Shown piece by piece: positions 1 to 8,620 of a stretch of DNA of 64,000 nt (its first letter is position 1; the number at the start of each line of letters is the position of its first letter). The stretch spans positions 3,286,001 through 3,350,000 of the forward strand of contig NZ_CP035806.1 in NCBI RefSeq assembly GCF_004208635.1, given 5' to 3'. The notes below the pieces were generated by a model. The model ran no database searches. It was not told the origin of the DNA and saw only the letters and a program-made list of their open reading frames with translations. The translations under genes were made by a program, and so were the position numbers. The stretch comes from Leucobacter triazinivorans (GTDB lineage: Bacteria; Actinomycetota; Actinomycetes; Actinomycetales; Microbacteriaceae).

Positions 1-64
1 GCCGCGAGCATAGCAGGCGCCACGCGCTCCAGGCCGCCCGGGGCGCCTCCGCACCCGCGGGTGA
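1..64. other. non-coding leader before fmt
   Basis: No reading frame or RNA gene can be supported here. It is presumably the tail of the intergenic space upstream of fmt; the preceding gene lies outside the window. Confidence 0.4.
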
Positions 65-70
65 GAGAAT
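65..70 (+). promoter_or_regulatory. putative -10 box of fmt (leaderless)
   Basis: The hexamer GAGAAT is followed by six bases and then the fmt ATG. This matches the spacing seen at many genes in this window (TANNNT-N6-start), which implies transcription starting at or next to the A of ATG. There is no Shine-Dalgarno sequence. Confidence 0.4.
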
Positions 71-76
71 GGGACG

Positions 77-1006
77 ATGCGGATCGTCTTTGCCGGAACC
101 CCCGAGTTCGCCGTCCCCAGCCTGCGCGCCCTCGTCCGTGCGGGGCATGACGTCGTGGGGGTGATCACTCGAGCGGATGCGCCGCTCGGGCGCAAGCGCG
201 TGCTCACTCCCTCTCCCGTCGCGAGCGCAGCCGAGGAGCTGGGGATCCCGGTGCACCGGGCCAACAGGCTCGACGACGCGGCGACCGAGTGGGTGCGTGC
301 GCTCGCCCCCGAGCTCGGCGTCATCGTCGCTTACGGCGGGCTCGTGCGGGAGCCGCTGCTCGGCCTGCCCGAGCACGGATGGGTCAACCTCCACTTCTCC
401 GAGCTGCCGCGGTGGCGCGGCGCTGCGCCCGTGCAGCGCGCGCTCCAGGCGGGCGAGCAGCGGCTGGGGGTCACGGTGTTCCGGTTGGTCGAGGCCCTCG
501 ACGCCGGCGACGTCCTCAGCCGGGATGCGCGCGACGTCCCCCCGGGCACCTCTGCCGGCGCGGCGCTGACGGACCTCGCGGCGTTCGGGACTGGCGCGCT
601 GCTCGCAGCGATCGAAGCGCTCTGCGCCGACCCGGCGGCGGGGAAACCGCAGCAGGGCGAGGCGACCTACGCGCACAAGCTGTCCCGGGAGGACGGGCGG
701 CTCGACCTCGACCGGTCGGCATCGGAGGTGCTCGCGCACTGGGCGGGCGTCACCCCCGAGCCCGGTGCGTTCGTGCTGCACGATGAACAGCCGCTGAAGC
801 TGGGAGAGGTGCGGCCCGTGACGTCGCACGCGGTGTCGGACGAGGGGGGCGGGGATCGCGGAACCGTGATCCTGCACGGCGGCGCGGCGATCCTGCGGCT
901 CGCCGGAGGAGCCCTCGAGCTCGTGCGCGTGCAGCCTGCCGGGAAGCCGGCGATGGACGGCGCCGCTTGGCTGCGCGGGCGCGGTGGGGAAGCGGTGCTG
1001 CGATGA
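77..1006 (+). CDS. fmt: methionyl-tRNA formyltransferase
   Basis: Transfers a formyl group from 10-formyl-tetrahydrofolate to Met-tRNA(fMet) for translation initiation in the cytoplasm. The 309-residue product has the usual length. It opens with the fold's typical strand (MRIVFAGTPEFAVPSL) and carries the ELPRWRGAAPVQ signature near residues 109-120, with N104, H106 and a downstream LDAGD aspartate (about D145) in the catalytic positions. The C-terminal domain (about 205-309) fits the OB-fold tRNA-binding part. The stop codon overlaps the rsmB start as ATGA, so the two are translationally coupled. The start fits a leaderless transcript. Confidence 0.96.
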   Translation: MRIVFAGTPEFAVPSLRALVRAGHDVVGVITRADAPLGRKRVLTPSPVASAAEELGIPVHRANRLDDAATEWVRALAPELGVIVAYGGLVREPLLGLPEHGWVNLHFSELPRWRGAAPVQRALQAGEQRLGVTVFRLVEALDAGDVLSRDARDVPPGTSAGAALTDLAAFGTGALLAAIEALCADPAAGKPQQGEATYAHKLSREDGRLDLDRSASEVLAHWAGVTPEPGAFVLHDEQPLKLGEVRPVTSHAVSDEGGGDRGTVILHGGAAILRLAGGALELVRVQPAGKPAMDGAAWLRGRGGEAVLR

Positions 1007-2490
1007 GCGGCGGGGACCGGAACGACGGCCGCGGACGGCCCCGGCGCCGACCGGCGGAGCGGAGCGGGCGGGGTCCGCGCGCACCGCGGGTGGAGATCTC
1101 GCCCGCTCGACTCGTCGCCTACGACGTGCTGCGCGACGTCGAAGACCGCGATGCCTACGCCAATCTGGCGCTTCCCTCTCGGATCCGCGAGGCGCGTCTC
1201 GATGGCCGTGACGCGGGCCTCGCCACCGAGCTCGCCGCAGGAGCCCTGCGGGGTCGCGGCCGCTACGACCGCATCATCGAACTCGCGGCCGGGCGCAGCT
1301 CGGAGCAGATCGATTCCCGCACGCTGAACGTGCTGCGGCTCGGTGCCCACCAGCTGCTGGGGATGCGCACGGCGGCGCACGCGGCAGTGAACGAGAGCGT
1401 CGAACTGCAGCGTCGGGTGGCGAACGCGAATGCCGCCGGCTTCGTGAACGGGGTGCTGCGGGCGATCGGCCGCTCCTCGAACGAGGAGTGGGACCGGCGG
1501 ATCGGCGAGGAGGCGCGCACGCCGGACGAGGCGCTCGCGGCGCGCTCCTCGCACCCGGCCTGGGTGCTGCGCGCCCTGCGGGACGCGCTGCGCTCCGAGG
1601 GGAGGGAGCACGAACTCGAGGCGCTGCTCGAGGCCGACAACGCGCCGCCGCGCGTGAGTCTCGCGGTGCTCCCCGGTGCGGGTGTCGACGCCGAGGGAGC
1701 CGCCGCGACGGCCCGCGAGGCGGGGCTCTCGGCCGACGGCGCGTCCCCGCTCGGCGTCGAGCTCGCGGGAGGGGATCCCGTGCGCGCGGTCGCGGCGATC
1801 GACGCGCGCGAGGGCCTGGTGCGCGTCCAGGATCAGGGTTCCCAGCTCGCCGCGCTCGCGCTGACTCGGAGCCGTCCCGTGGTGCCCGGGGAGCGGTGGC
1901 TCGACCTCTGCGCCGGCCCGGGCGGCAAGACCGCGGTGCTCGGCGCCGAGGCGCTGCTCGGGGGCGCCTCACTGCGCGCCAACGAGGTGTCCGAGCATCG
2001 TGCCGAGCTGGTGCGGCGTGCCGTCGCGGGCGTGGCCGGGGCGGTCGAGGTGGTCTCGCACGACGGCCGCGAGGCGTCCGCCTACGGCGACCGGAGCTCG
2101 GTGTACGACCGGATCCTGGTCGACGCACCGTGCTCGGGGCTCGGGGCGCTGCGCCGTCGGCCGGAGGCGCGCTGGCGCAAGCAGCCCTCCGACCTGCCGG
2201 TACTGACGGCGCTGCAGGGCGAGTTGCTCGACGCCGCGGTCGAGCGGCTCGCGCCGGGCGGAATGCTCGCCTATGTCACCTGCTCGCCGCACCTCGCCGA
2301 GACCCGCGTCGTCGTCGATCGACTGCTCCAGCGCCACTCCGGCCTGCGGGAGCTCGATGCGCGGCGCGTGCTCCGCGGCATCGCGCGCGCCGAGCTCGAC
2401 CTGGCGGGGGATTCCCCGAGCGCGCAGCTCTGGCCGCACCGGCACGGCACCGATGCGATGTTCATCGCGCTCCTCGAGCGCGGCAGCTGA
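1003..2490 (+). CDS. rsmB: 16S rRNA (cytosine-967-C5)-methyltransferase RsmB
   Basis: SAM-dependent m5C methyltransferase acting on 16S rRNA. The N-terminal third (after an Arg-rich, low-complexity leader of about 35 residues) resembles a NusB RNA-binding domain. The C-terminal Rossmann domain shows the SAM motif LCAGPGGKT, the catalytic DAPCSGLGALRRRPEARW block and the second-cysteine motif TCSPH. I chose the ATG at 1003, which overlaps the fmt stop (ATGA), rather than an in-frame start 36 bases upstream inside fmt. This gives 495 residues. The fmt-rsmB pairing is common in bacteria and supports the call. Confidence 0.94.
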   Translation: MSGGDRNDGRGRPRRRPAERSGRGPRAPRVEISPARLVAYDVLRDVEDRDAYANLALPSRIREARLDGRDAGLATELAAGALRGRGRYDRIIELAAGRSSEQIDSRTLNVLRLGAHQLLGMRTAAHAAVNESVELQRRVANANAAGFVNGVLRAIGRSSNEEWDRRIGEEARTPDEALAARSSHPAWVLRALRDALRSEGREHELEALLEADNAPPRVSLAVLPGAGVDAEGAAATAREAGLSADGASPLGVELAGGDPVRAVAAIDAREGLVRVQDQGSQLAALALTRSRPVVPGERWLDLCAGPGGKTAVLGAEALLGGASLRANEVSEHRAELVRRAVAGVAGAVEVVSHDGREASAYGDRSSVYDRILVDAPCSGLGALRRRPEARWRKQPSDLPVLTALQGELLDAAVERLAPGGMLAYVTCSPHLAETRVVVDRLLQRHSGLRELDARRVLRGIARAELDLAGDSPSAQLWPHRHGTDAMFIALLERGS

Positions 2491-2525
2491 GCGACTGCCC
2501 CTGGCGCGAGGTCGGCAGTGCGCTC

Positions 2526-2531
2526 TACGAT
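2526..2531 (+). promoter_or_regulatory. putative -10 box of the MFS gene (leaderless)
   Basis: TACGAT lies exactly six bases before the ATG at 2538, with no Shine-Dalgarno between. The spacing supports the chosen start and implies a leaderless mRNA. Confidence 0.5.
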
Positions 2532-2537
2532 GCTCGC

Positions 2538-3947
2538 ATGAGCACCGACGCGACGGGCGGCCCCGAGAACGGCGACGGGGCACCCCCACCCGCGCGTCCC
2601 GTTGCGCCCGACGGCGGTATGCGCACCTTCCTGCATGTGCTCGTGAACACGGCGGTCGCGAATCTGACGACCAACTTCCTGTGGTTCGCGGTCGTGTTCT
2701 GGGTGTACCTGGAGACGCGGAGCATTCTCGCGACCGGGGTGCTCGGCGGCGTCTACATGCTGCTGATCGCACTCAGCTCGATGTGGTTCGGGTCTCTCGT
2801 CGACCGGCTGCGCAAGCGGCAGGTGATGCTGATCTCGGCCTGGTCGTCGCTCGTCGCGTTCGTCATCGGCTGTCTGATGTTCTTCACGATCCCCGAGCAG
2901 ACGCTGCTCGACATCGGCGCACCCGGATTCTGGATCTTCACGCTCGTGCTCCTCGCCGGCTGCGTCGTCGAGATCATGCGCAATCTCGCGCTGTCCACCA
3001 CGGTGACGCTGCTGGTGCCCGTGGAGCGGCACGCGAACGCGAACGGCCTCGTGGGGACGGTGCAGGGGCTCGCGTTCATCGCGACGAGCGTGTTCAGCGG
3101 TCTCGCGGTCGGACTGCTCGGCATGGGGCCGACGATGCTCATCGCGACCGTCTTCGTCGCGATCCCGATCGTGCACCTGCACCTGTTGCGGATCCCCGAA
3201 CCGGAGATCGTGCAGGATCCGGGACGCAGCGCGGTCGACTTCGCGGGCGGCATGGCGGCGATGCTGGCCGTTCCCGGCCTGCTCGCCCTCGTCATCTTCA
3301 CGATGCTGAACAACCTCTCGAGCGGCGTCTTCATGGCCCTGCTCGATCCGTACGGGCTGAACATGTTCCCCGTCGAGATCTGGGGGCTCGTGTTCGGCCT
3401 CGCCTCGACGGGATTCATCGTGGGCGGCGCCGTCGTCGCGAAGTGGGGGCTCGGTGCCAATCCGATCCGCACGATGCTGCTGCTCGTCGGCCTGCTCGGC
3501 GTGTTCGGCGCGCTCTTCACCGTGAGGGAGTGGCCGTGGCTGTTCGTGACCGGCATCTGGTTGTTCATGGCGGTGATGCCCGCGGTCGAGGCCGCTGAGC
3601 AGACCGTGATCCAGCGCGTGGTGCCCTACGAGAAGCAGGGACGGGTCTTCGGGCTCGCCATGACCTTCGAGGCCGCCGCGGCGCCGATCACGTCGTTCCT
3701 GATCGCCCCGATCGCCGAGTTCTGGGTGGTGCCGTACATGGACCGGCCGCAGGGACAGGACACCTGGGGATGGCTGCTGGGATCGGGAGAGAGCCGCGGG
3801 ATCGCGCTCATCTTCCTCTGGTCCGGCGTGGCGATGGTCCTGCTCGCCGCGGGCGCCATGTGCACACGGTCCTATCGTCGCCTCTCCCGCACATTCGCAC
3901 GAAGCTCAGGGTCGGCGCCGGCGGCGTCAGCGGCTGCGGAGGCCTGA
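2538..3947 (+). CDS. MFS transporter (12-TM-like)
   Basis: Predicted major facilitator superfamily permease of 469 residues in the cytoplasmic membrane; substrate unknown. Hydrophobic segments run through most of the length, starting with the segment around NLTTNFLWFAVVFWVYL. Between the second and third helices is a motif-A-like loop (WFGSLVDRLRKRQ) typical of MFS proteins. The layout resembles the MFS_3/enterobactin-exporter-like group, but the specificity cannot be read from sequence. The frame stays open about 1 kb upstream across rsmB; I placed the start at 2538 because of the leaderless promoter there and because the upstream part is Arg-rich shadow sequence. Its 3' end faces the convergent membrane-protein gene. 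Confidence 0.85.
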   Translation: MSTDATGGPENGDGAPPPARPVAPDGGMRTFLHVLVNTAVANLTTNFLWFAVVFWVYLETRSILATGVLGGVYMLLIALSSMWFGSLVDRLRKRQVMLISAWSSLVAFVIGCLMFFTIPEQTLLDIGAPGFWIFTLVLLAGCVVEIMRNLALSTTVTLLVPVERHANANGLVGTVQGLAFIATSVFSGLAVGLLGMGPTMLIATVFVAIPIVHLHLLRIPEPEIVQDPGRSAVDFAGGMAAMLAVPGLLALVIFTMLNNLSSGVFMALLDPYGLNMFPVEIWGLVFGLASTGFIVGGAVVAKWGLGANPIRTMLLLVGLLGVFGALFTVREWPWLFVTGIWLFMAVMPAVEAAEQTVIQRVVPYEKQGRVFGLAMTFEAAAAPITSFLIAPIAEFWVVPYMDRPQGQDTWGWLLGSGESRGIALIFLWSGVAMVLLAAGAMCTRSYRRLSRTFARSSGSAPAASAAAEA

Positions 3948-3970
3948 GCCCGAAGGAGCGGTGCCGCTCG

Positions 3971-5395
3971 CTACTCCCAGACGACTACGGGCTGCTCGTC
4001 GGCGAAGTCGACGTAGGGGCGTCGCAGGTCTCCGCCGAAGAGCAGTTCGCCGCTCAAACGCTCCCCGTTCAGGTCCGCCTCGATGCTGGTCGCGATGCGG
4101 ATGAAGTCGTGCGTGCTGACGAGTGAGGGCGTGTCGTAGCTCGAGGTCGGCTCGAGAGTCTTGAGGGTCGCGTCCCCCTCGGCGGTCAGCGTGCGCTGCG
4201 CGGTGTCGGGCACCGGGACCGAGCCATCGCTCAGTTCCTCCGAGACGTCGAGCCCGCACGGCGTGGTGAGCGCCGTCATCGCGAGGCACTCTTCGAGCGA
4301 CGCGCGCACGAGGGAGCGGAACGTCTCCGTGGCGTCTTCCGTGAGCGCGGGACGCAGCTCGTACATCGTCATGAGGTCGTCGTCGCTGGCGAGCACGAAG
4401 ACGTCGTCGTCGCTGTCCAATCGGAACGCGTCCTCCCCGAGCTCGAGTCGGTAGGCGCCCGGGAAGATCGTGGCGTGGTCCTCGTCCGGGTCGACGCCGT
4501 TCACGGTCAGGCCGAGGCCGTCGAAGCCGGAGAGGGAGAGGTACATCAGCCCGTCGGAGAGCTCCCAGCCGTCCTCGTAGGTCTCCCACACCCGGAAGTC
4601 CCGCTGCACGGTCTGTTCGCCGACGTCGAACGTGGCGCTCACGAGCACATCGTAGTCGCCCCGGGGGTCGGCATCGGCGGTCACCTCGATGTTGGAGATC
4701 GGGGCGAGCGCGTTGGACTCGGCGAGCACCTCGGCGGAGAGCAGACGGTCGGACGAGGTGCCTCCGGCGAGTGCGCTCGCGGTCGCCGCGTCTCCGTCGG
4801 CGAGTGCGTGGAGGAACTCCTCGACGGCAGCCGACGGCGTCGCGGCGCCGCTGCCCGTCTGGGGCGATAGGGGTTCGCTCGCACCGCGGCTGATGAGCGA
4901 GCCGATCCCGAAGACGCCGCCCACGAGCAGCAGGAGCAGCACGACCGCTCCCGCGACGATGCCGATGATCGCGCCGGTCGGCAGGCCGCCCCTCCGCTGC
5001 GGCGCCTGCGGGCCGGGCGGCGCGTACCCCTGGGGCGGTGCTTCGTACCCCTGGGGCGGTGCGTCGTACCCCTGGGGCGGTGCTTCGTACCCCTGGGGTG
5101 GTGCTTGGTATCCCTGGGGCGGCGCGTAGCCCTGGGGTGGTGCGTAGCCCTGCGGCGGCGCGTAGCCCTGCGGCGGCGGGAGATCGGCCGGCGGCTGGAT
5201 ACCGGTGGGCGGTTCGAGGCCCGGCGACGGGGCGAGACCCGCGGGCGCCTCGGACGACGGCTCCGGCTCGACGAGCTGCGGCTCGGCCGGTTCCGAGAAC
5301 GGCTCCGCGTTCGGATCCGCCGCGGGCCGCGGCGGTGCGCTCGGCGGGCTCCGGTCCGGGTCGGGCTGCTGCGAGTTCTCGGGCGCATCGCTCAT
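3971..5395 (-). CDS. membrane-anchored protein with PPQGY repeats
   Basis: Function unknown. The 474-residue product has an acidic, proline-rich cytoplasmic N-terminus, then a run of APPQGY(E/D)-type repeats (about residues 75-122), one transmembrane helix (about 140-165, core AIIGIVAGAVVLLLLL) and an extracytoplasmic part of about 300 residues. The latter begins with a short helical segment (AAVEEFLHALADGDAATA) that resembles the start of NTF2/DUF4878-like lipoprotein domains. Glycine/proline/tyrosine-rich cytoplasmic tails followed by one helix are common in actinobacterial envelope proteins. The start is supported by TAGGCT six bases upstream on the minus strand. It is divergent from rpe. 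Confidence 0.75.
   Translation of the reverse strand: MSDAPENSQQPDPDRSPPSAPPRPAADPNAEPFSEPAEPQLVEPEPSSEAPAGLAPSPGLEPPTGIQPPADLPPPQGYAPPQGYAPPQGYAPPQGYQAPPQGYEAPPQGYDAPPQGYEAPPQGYAPPGPQAPQRRGGLPTGAIIGIVAGAVVLLLLLVGGVFGIGSLISRGASEPLSPQTGSGAATPSAAVEEFLHALADGDAATASALAGGTSSDRLLSAEVLAESNALAPISNIEVTADADPRGDYDVLVSATFDVGEQTVQRDFRVWETYEDGWELSDGLMYLSLSGFDGLGLTVNGVDPDEDHATIFPGAYRLELGEDAFRLDSDDDVFVLASDDDLMTMYELRPALTEDATETFRSLVRASLEECLAMTALTTPCGLDVSEELSDGSVPVPDTAQRTLTAEGDATLKTLEPTSSYDTPSLVSTHDFIRIATSIEADLNGERLSGELLFGGDLRRPYVDFADEQPVVVWE
5023..5178 (-). repeat. tandem 18/21-bp coding repeats (PPQGY)
   Basis: Imperfect in-frame tandem repeats encode PPQGYA (18 bp) and APPQGYE/D (21 bp) units, eight or nine copies in all. 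They sit in the cytoplasmic linker of the membrane protein. Copy number is expected to vary between strains by slippage. Confidence 0.85.
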
Positions 5396-5401
5396 GCCTC
5401 T

Positions 5402-5407
5402 AGCCTA
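5402..5407 (-). promoter_or_regulatory. putative -10 box of the PPQGY membrane protein
   Basis: On the minus strand TAGGCT is followed by six bases and the ATG at 5395, which fits a leaderless transcript. It faces a mirrored TAGGCT-N6-GTG for rpe about 50 bases away, so the 73-base gap is a compact divergent promoter. Confidence 0.5.
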
Positions 5408-5456
5408 TGCGCTCCCGAGCCGCGCAGGAGCGGCTCGGGAGCAGCTGCGGAACCCC

Positions 5457-5462
5457 TAGGCT
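5457..5462 (+). promoter_or_regulatory. putative -10 box of rpe (leaderless)
   Basis: TAGGCT, six bases, then GTG at 5469. No Shine-Dalgarno sequence is present. Confidence 0.5.
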
Positions 5463-5468
5463 TGAGGG

Positions 5469-6131
5469 GTGACCGCGCAGCGCATCAACCCGAGCATCCT
5501 GTCCGCCGACTTCGTGAACCTGCAGGCCGAACTCGAGGCCATCGCCACGGCCGATCTCGTGCACGTCGACGTGATGGACAACCACTTCGTGCCCAACCTC
5601 ACCATGGGCCCGCCCATCGTCGAGCGCATCCAAGCCGTCTCGCCGGTGCCGCTCGACGTGCACCTCATGATCTCCGACGCCGACCGATGGGCCCCCGGCT
5701 ACGCCGAGCTGGGCGCATACTCGGTCACCTTCCACGCGGAGGCCGCGGCCGATCCCGTGGCACTCGCGCGTCGCCTGCGCGCGATCGGCGCCCGCGCCGG
5801 CATCGCGCTCAAGCCGGGAACCGACCCCGATCCCTACCTCGAGCTGCTTCCGGAGTTCGATCAGGTGCTCGTGATGACCGTCGAGCCGGGATTCGGCGGG
5901 CAGTCGTTCATGGCCGACATGATGCCGAAGCTGCGCCGCTTCGCCGAGGCGAAGGCGCGTCTGGGCCTCGACGTCTGGTTGCAGGTCGACGGGGGCATCT
6001 CGAAGGACACGATCGGGATCGCCGCCGAGGCCGGCGCCGACACCTTCGTCGCGGGATCCGCGGTCTACGGGGGCGTGCCCGAGCATCGGATCGCCGAACT
6101 CCGTGCGGCGGCAGCAGCGCACCGGCACTGA
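5469..6131 (+). CDS. rpe: ribulose-phosphate 3-epimerase
   Basis: Interconverts ribulose 5-phosphate and xylulose 5-phosphate in the pentose phosphate pathway. The 220-residue TIM barrel has all family landmarks: SILSADF near the N-terminus, the metal/catalytic [15 protein letters not shown] block (about residues 35-49), the VHLMI histidine strand, [12 protein letters not shown] and the catalytic-aspartate motif VDGGI. GTG is the start, placed directly after a leaderless -10 box. It lies just upstream of hisE with a 30-base gap; ribose-5-phosphate from this pathway feeds PRPP for histidine and tryptophan synthesis, though co-transcription is uncertain because hisE has its own -10 box. Confidence 0.96.
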   Translation: MTAQRINPSILSADFVNLQAELEAIATADLVHVDVMDNHFVPNLTMGPPIVERIQAVSPVPLDVHLMISDADRWAPGYAELGAYSVTFHAEAAADPVALARRLRAIGARAGIALKPGTDPDPYLELLPEFDQVLVMTVEPGFGGQSFMADMMPKLRRFAEAKARLGLDVWLQVDGGISKDTIGIAAEAGADTFVAGSAVYGGVPEHRIAELRAAAAAHRH

Positions 6132-6149
6132 GCCGGGTCGAGAACGCGG

Positions 6150-6155
6150 TAGTGT
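6150..6155 (+). promoter_or_regulatory. putative -10 box of hisE (leaderless)
   Basis: TAGTGT is followed by six bases and the GTG start at 6162. It suggests an independent start of the his/trp block. Confidence 0.45.
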
Positions 6156-6161
6156 AGTCAC

Positions 6162-6425
6162 GTGAAATCGTTCGATGAGCTGTTCGCCGAGCTCGGTGAG
6201 AAGGCAGCGTCGCGCCCCGAGGGGAGCGACACGGTCGCGCGCCTCGACGCGGGTGTGCACGCGATCGGCAAGAAGATCGTCGAGGAGGCCGCCGAGGTGT
6301 GGATGGCCGCCGAGCACGAGAGCGATGAGGCGTGCGCCGAGGAGATCAGCCAGCTGCTCTACCACCTGCAGGTGCTCATGCTCGCGAAGGGCCTGTCGCT
6401 CCGAGACGTCTACGCGCATCTGTAG
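6162..6425 (+). CDS. hisE: phosphoribosyl-ATP pyrophosphatase
   Basis: Second step of histidine synthesis: hydrolyses PR-ATP to PR-AMP and pyrophosphate. The 87-residue monofunctional enzyme is the usual actinobacterial size. It shows the MazG-like helical core with the metal-binding [13 protein letters not shown] helix (about residues 42-54) and a second EE-containing helix (about 62-69). GTG start. It directly precedes hisG, the first pathway enzyme, as in other actinobacteria. Confidence 0.95.
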   Translation: MKSFDELFAELGEKAASRPEGSDTVARLDAGVHAIGKKIVEEAAEVWMAAEHESDEACAEEISQLLYHLQVLMLAKGLSLRDVYAHL

Positions 6426-6533
6426 CGTCGGCCGGTGATCCGATCCCGGATCGCGCCCGCCGACGCTTCTTCGCTGACCGCATCACCCTGGCCGGCGCAC
6501 CGTCGGCCGTCACGGAAGGATTCCCCCACCATC

Positions 6534-7376
6534 ATGCTGCGCATCGCCGTTCCCAATAAGGGATCGCTCTCCGAAGTCGCCGCCGAGATGCTCGCGGAGG
6601 CGGGCTACTCGGGGCGTCGGGACAGCCGCAAGCTCGTGCACACCGACTCCCGCAACGGCGTCGAGTTCTTCTATCTCCGTCCTCGGGATATCGCGACCTA
6701 CGTCGGCTCCGGTGCGCTCCACGTCGGGATCACGGGCCGGGACCTCCTGCTCGACTCGGGATCCGACGCCGTCGAGATCGCGGCACTCGACTTCGCCGAC
6801 TCGACGTTCCGCTTCGCGGCGCCCGCCGGCGGAGACATCTCGGACATCGCCCATCTGGCGGGGAAGCGCGTCGCCACCAGCTATCCGAAGCTGGTCGACG
6901 ACTTCCTCCGCGAGCGCGGGGTCGAGGCGACGCTCGTGAAGCTCGACGGCGCGGTGGAGTCTGCCGTGCAGCTCGGTGTGGCGGACGCGGTAGCCGACGT
7001 GGTCTCCACCGGTGCGACGCTGCGGGCCGCCGGTCTCGACATCTTCGGGCCGGTGATCCTCGACTCGACCGCGCTGCTCATCGGAGGGCCCACCGCCCAC
7101 GCGGGAACGGATCGGCTTCTGCGCCGCCTGCGAGGCGTGCTCGTGGCGCGCAAGTACGCCATTCTCGAGTACGATCTGCCGATCGCCCGGCTCGAGGCCG
7201 CCACCGAGATCGCGAGCGGGATCGAGTCGCCCACGGTTTCCCCCCTCAAAGAGGACGGCTGGGTCGCCGTGCGGGTCATGGTGCTGCGCGACGACGCGAA
7301 CGATGTGATGGACCGCCTGTACGACGTCGGCGCGAAGGGCATCTTCGTGACCCAGGTGCACGCGGCGCGCTTCTAG
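6534..7376 (+). CDS. hisG: ATP phosphoribosyltransferase, long form
   Basis: Commits PRPP and ATP to histidine synthesis and is normally feedback-inhibited by histidine. The 280-residue product is the long form: a periplasmic-binding-protein-like catalytic part (start [18 protein letters not shown]-loop region about residues 150-175, with the [18 protein letters not shown] stretch) plus the C-terminal ACT-like regulatory domain (about 205-280). The frame stays open 33 codons upstream, but ATG 6534 aligns with the family start and has a GGAAGGA ribosome-binding site at 6514-6520. No hisZ is needed for a long form. Confidence 0.95.
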   Translation: MLRIAVPNKGSLSEVAAEMLAEAGYSGRRDSRKLVHTDSRNGVEFFYLRPRDIATYVGSGALHVGITGRDLLLDSGSDAVEIAALDFADSTFRFAAPAGGDISDIAHLAGKRVATSYPKLVDDFLRERGVEATLVKLDGAVESAVQLGVADAVADVVSTGATLRAAGLDIFGPVILDSTALLIGGPTAHAGTDRLLRRLRGVLVARKYAILEYDLPIARLEAATEIASGIESPTVSPLKEDGWVAVRVMVLRDDANDVMDRLYDVGAKGIFVTQVHAARF

Positions 7377-7386
7377 GGAGGCCGAC

Positions 7387-8163
7387 ATGGCAATCGCAAC
7401 CCGTGTGATCCCGTGCCTCGACGTCGCTGCGGGGCGGGTGGTCAAGGGGGTCAACTTCCTCAACCTGCGCGACGCGGGGGATCCCGTCGAGCTCGCGGCC
7501 CGCTACGCCGAGCAGGGAGCGGATGAGCTGACGTTCCTCGACGTCACGGCGACCGTCGACGACCGGTCGACGACGTACGAGGTGGTGCAGCGCACCGCGG
7601 AGCAGGTGTTCATCCCGCTCACCGTCGGCGGCGGCGTGCGCGGCGTCGAGGACGTGGCCCGCTTGCTCGAGGTCGGCGCCGACAAGGTGGGGATCAACAG
7701 CGGCGCCATCGCGCGGCCGGAGGTGATCGGCGAGATCGCCGACCGCTTCGGTTCTCAAGTGCTGGTGCTCTCGCTCGACGTGAAGCGCTCGCCGCGCACG
7801 CCGTCGGGCTTCGTCGTTACCACCCACGGCGGCAAGCGCGAGACCGATCTCGACGCTCTCGAGTGGTGCCGCGAGGCGGTCGAGCGCGGCGCGGGGGAGC
7901 TGCTCGTCAATTCGATGGACGCCGACGGGACGCTCGCCGGCTTCGATCTCGAACTCACTCGTGCGGTGCGCGAGCTCGCCGACGTGCCGGTGATCGCCTC
8001 CGGCGGGGCCGGCCGACTGGAGCACTTCGCGCCCGCGGTGGAGGCCGGAGCCGATGCGGTGCTCGCCGCGTCCGTGTTCCACGACGGCACCTTCACGGTC
8101 GGGCAGGTGAAGCGCGCGCTCGCCGAGGCCGGCCACACCGTGCGTCTGGCACCCGCAGGTTGA
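7387..8163 (+). CDS. hisF: imidazole glycerol phosphate synthase, cyclase subunit
   Basis: Cyclises PRFAR with ammonia from HisH, giving IGP (histidine branch) and AICAR (purine branch). The 258-residue half-barrel repeat protein has the catalytic aspartate in IPCLDV at the N-terminus, a second in LSLDVKRSP near residue 130, and the phosphate-binding TVGGGVRG and ASGGAG loops. AGGGAGG sits just before the ATG, 10 bases after the hisG stop. HisH is not in the window. Confidence 0.96.
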   Translation: MAIATRVIPCLDVAAGRVVKGVNFLNLRDAGDPVELAARYAEQGADELTFLDVTATVDDRSTTYEVVQRTAEQVFIPLTVGGGVRGVEDVARLLEVGADKVGINSGAIARPEVIGEIADRFGSQVLVLSLDVKRSPRTPSGFVVTTHGGKRETDLDALEWCREAVERGAGELLVNSMDADGTLAGFDLELTRAVRELADVPVIASGGAGRLEHFAPAVEAGADAVLAASVFHDGTFTVGQVKRALAEAGHTVRLAPAG

Positions 8164-8221
8164 GCGGCCTGCGAGCCGAAACCCGGTGCGCCGCGACCAT
8201 CACGAAAGCGACGGAGAGGCC

Positions 8222-8590
8222 ATGACGAACATCGATCCCGTGCCCGAGGAACTGGTCTTCGGCTCCGACGGCCTGCTGCCCGCCATCATCCAGGACGACG
8301 AGTCCGGCGAGGTGCTCATGCTCGCATGGATGGACCGCGAGGCGATCCGTCGCACGCTCACGTCAGGCCGGGTCACGTTCTGGTCTCGCTCGCGGCGCGA
8401 GTACTGGCGCAAGGGAGACACCTCCGGTCATCGGCAGTACGTGCGCTCGGTGGCGGCGGACTGCGATGCCGACACCCTGCTCGTGCGCGTCGTGCAGGTG
8501 GGGGCCGCCTGTCACACGGGTACCCGCACCTGTTTCACCGGTCGCGAGATCGCGGCACTCGTCGGGGATCCGAGCGCTCCGGAGGAGTAG
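8222..8590 (+). CDS. hisI: phosphoribosyl-AMP cyclohydrolase
   Basis: Third histidine step: opens the adenine ring of PR-AMP. The 122-residue monofunctional form carries the zinc/magnesium-binding core [19 protein letters not shown] and the cysteine block [12 protein letters not shown] near the C-terminus. I chose ATG 8222, preceded by GGAGAGG, over an in-frame start 36 bases upstream. It follows hisF by 58 bases. Confidence 0.95.
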   Translation: MTNIDPVPEELVFGSDGLLPAIIQDDESGEVLMLAWMDREAIRRTLTSGRVTFWSRSRREYWRKGDTSGHRQYVRSVAADCDADTLLVRVVQVGAACHTGTRTCFTGREIAALVGDPSAPEE

Positions 8591-8608
8591 GGCGCCGGGC
8601 GCCACCGA

Positions 8609-8614
8609 TACACT
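8609..8614 (+). promoter_or_regulatory. putative -10 box of trpE (leaderless)
   Basis: TACACT, six bases, then the trpE GTG at 8621. Only 30 bases separate hisI and trpE, so there is no room for a trp leader peptide, attenuator or T-box. The trp genes here are either read from his or from this leaderless promoter. Confidence 0.5.
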
Positions 8615-8620
8615 GAGACG

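Noticed and set aside
5023..5178. CRISPR-like array
   Set aside because: The repeats are contiguous, in frame and encode PPQGY units; there are no unique spacers.
8591..8620. trp leader peptide or T-box before trpE
   Set aside because: Only 30 bases lie between hisI and trpE, too short for either.
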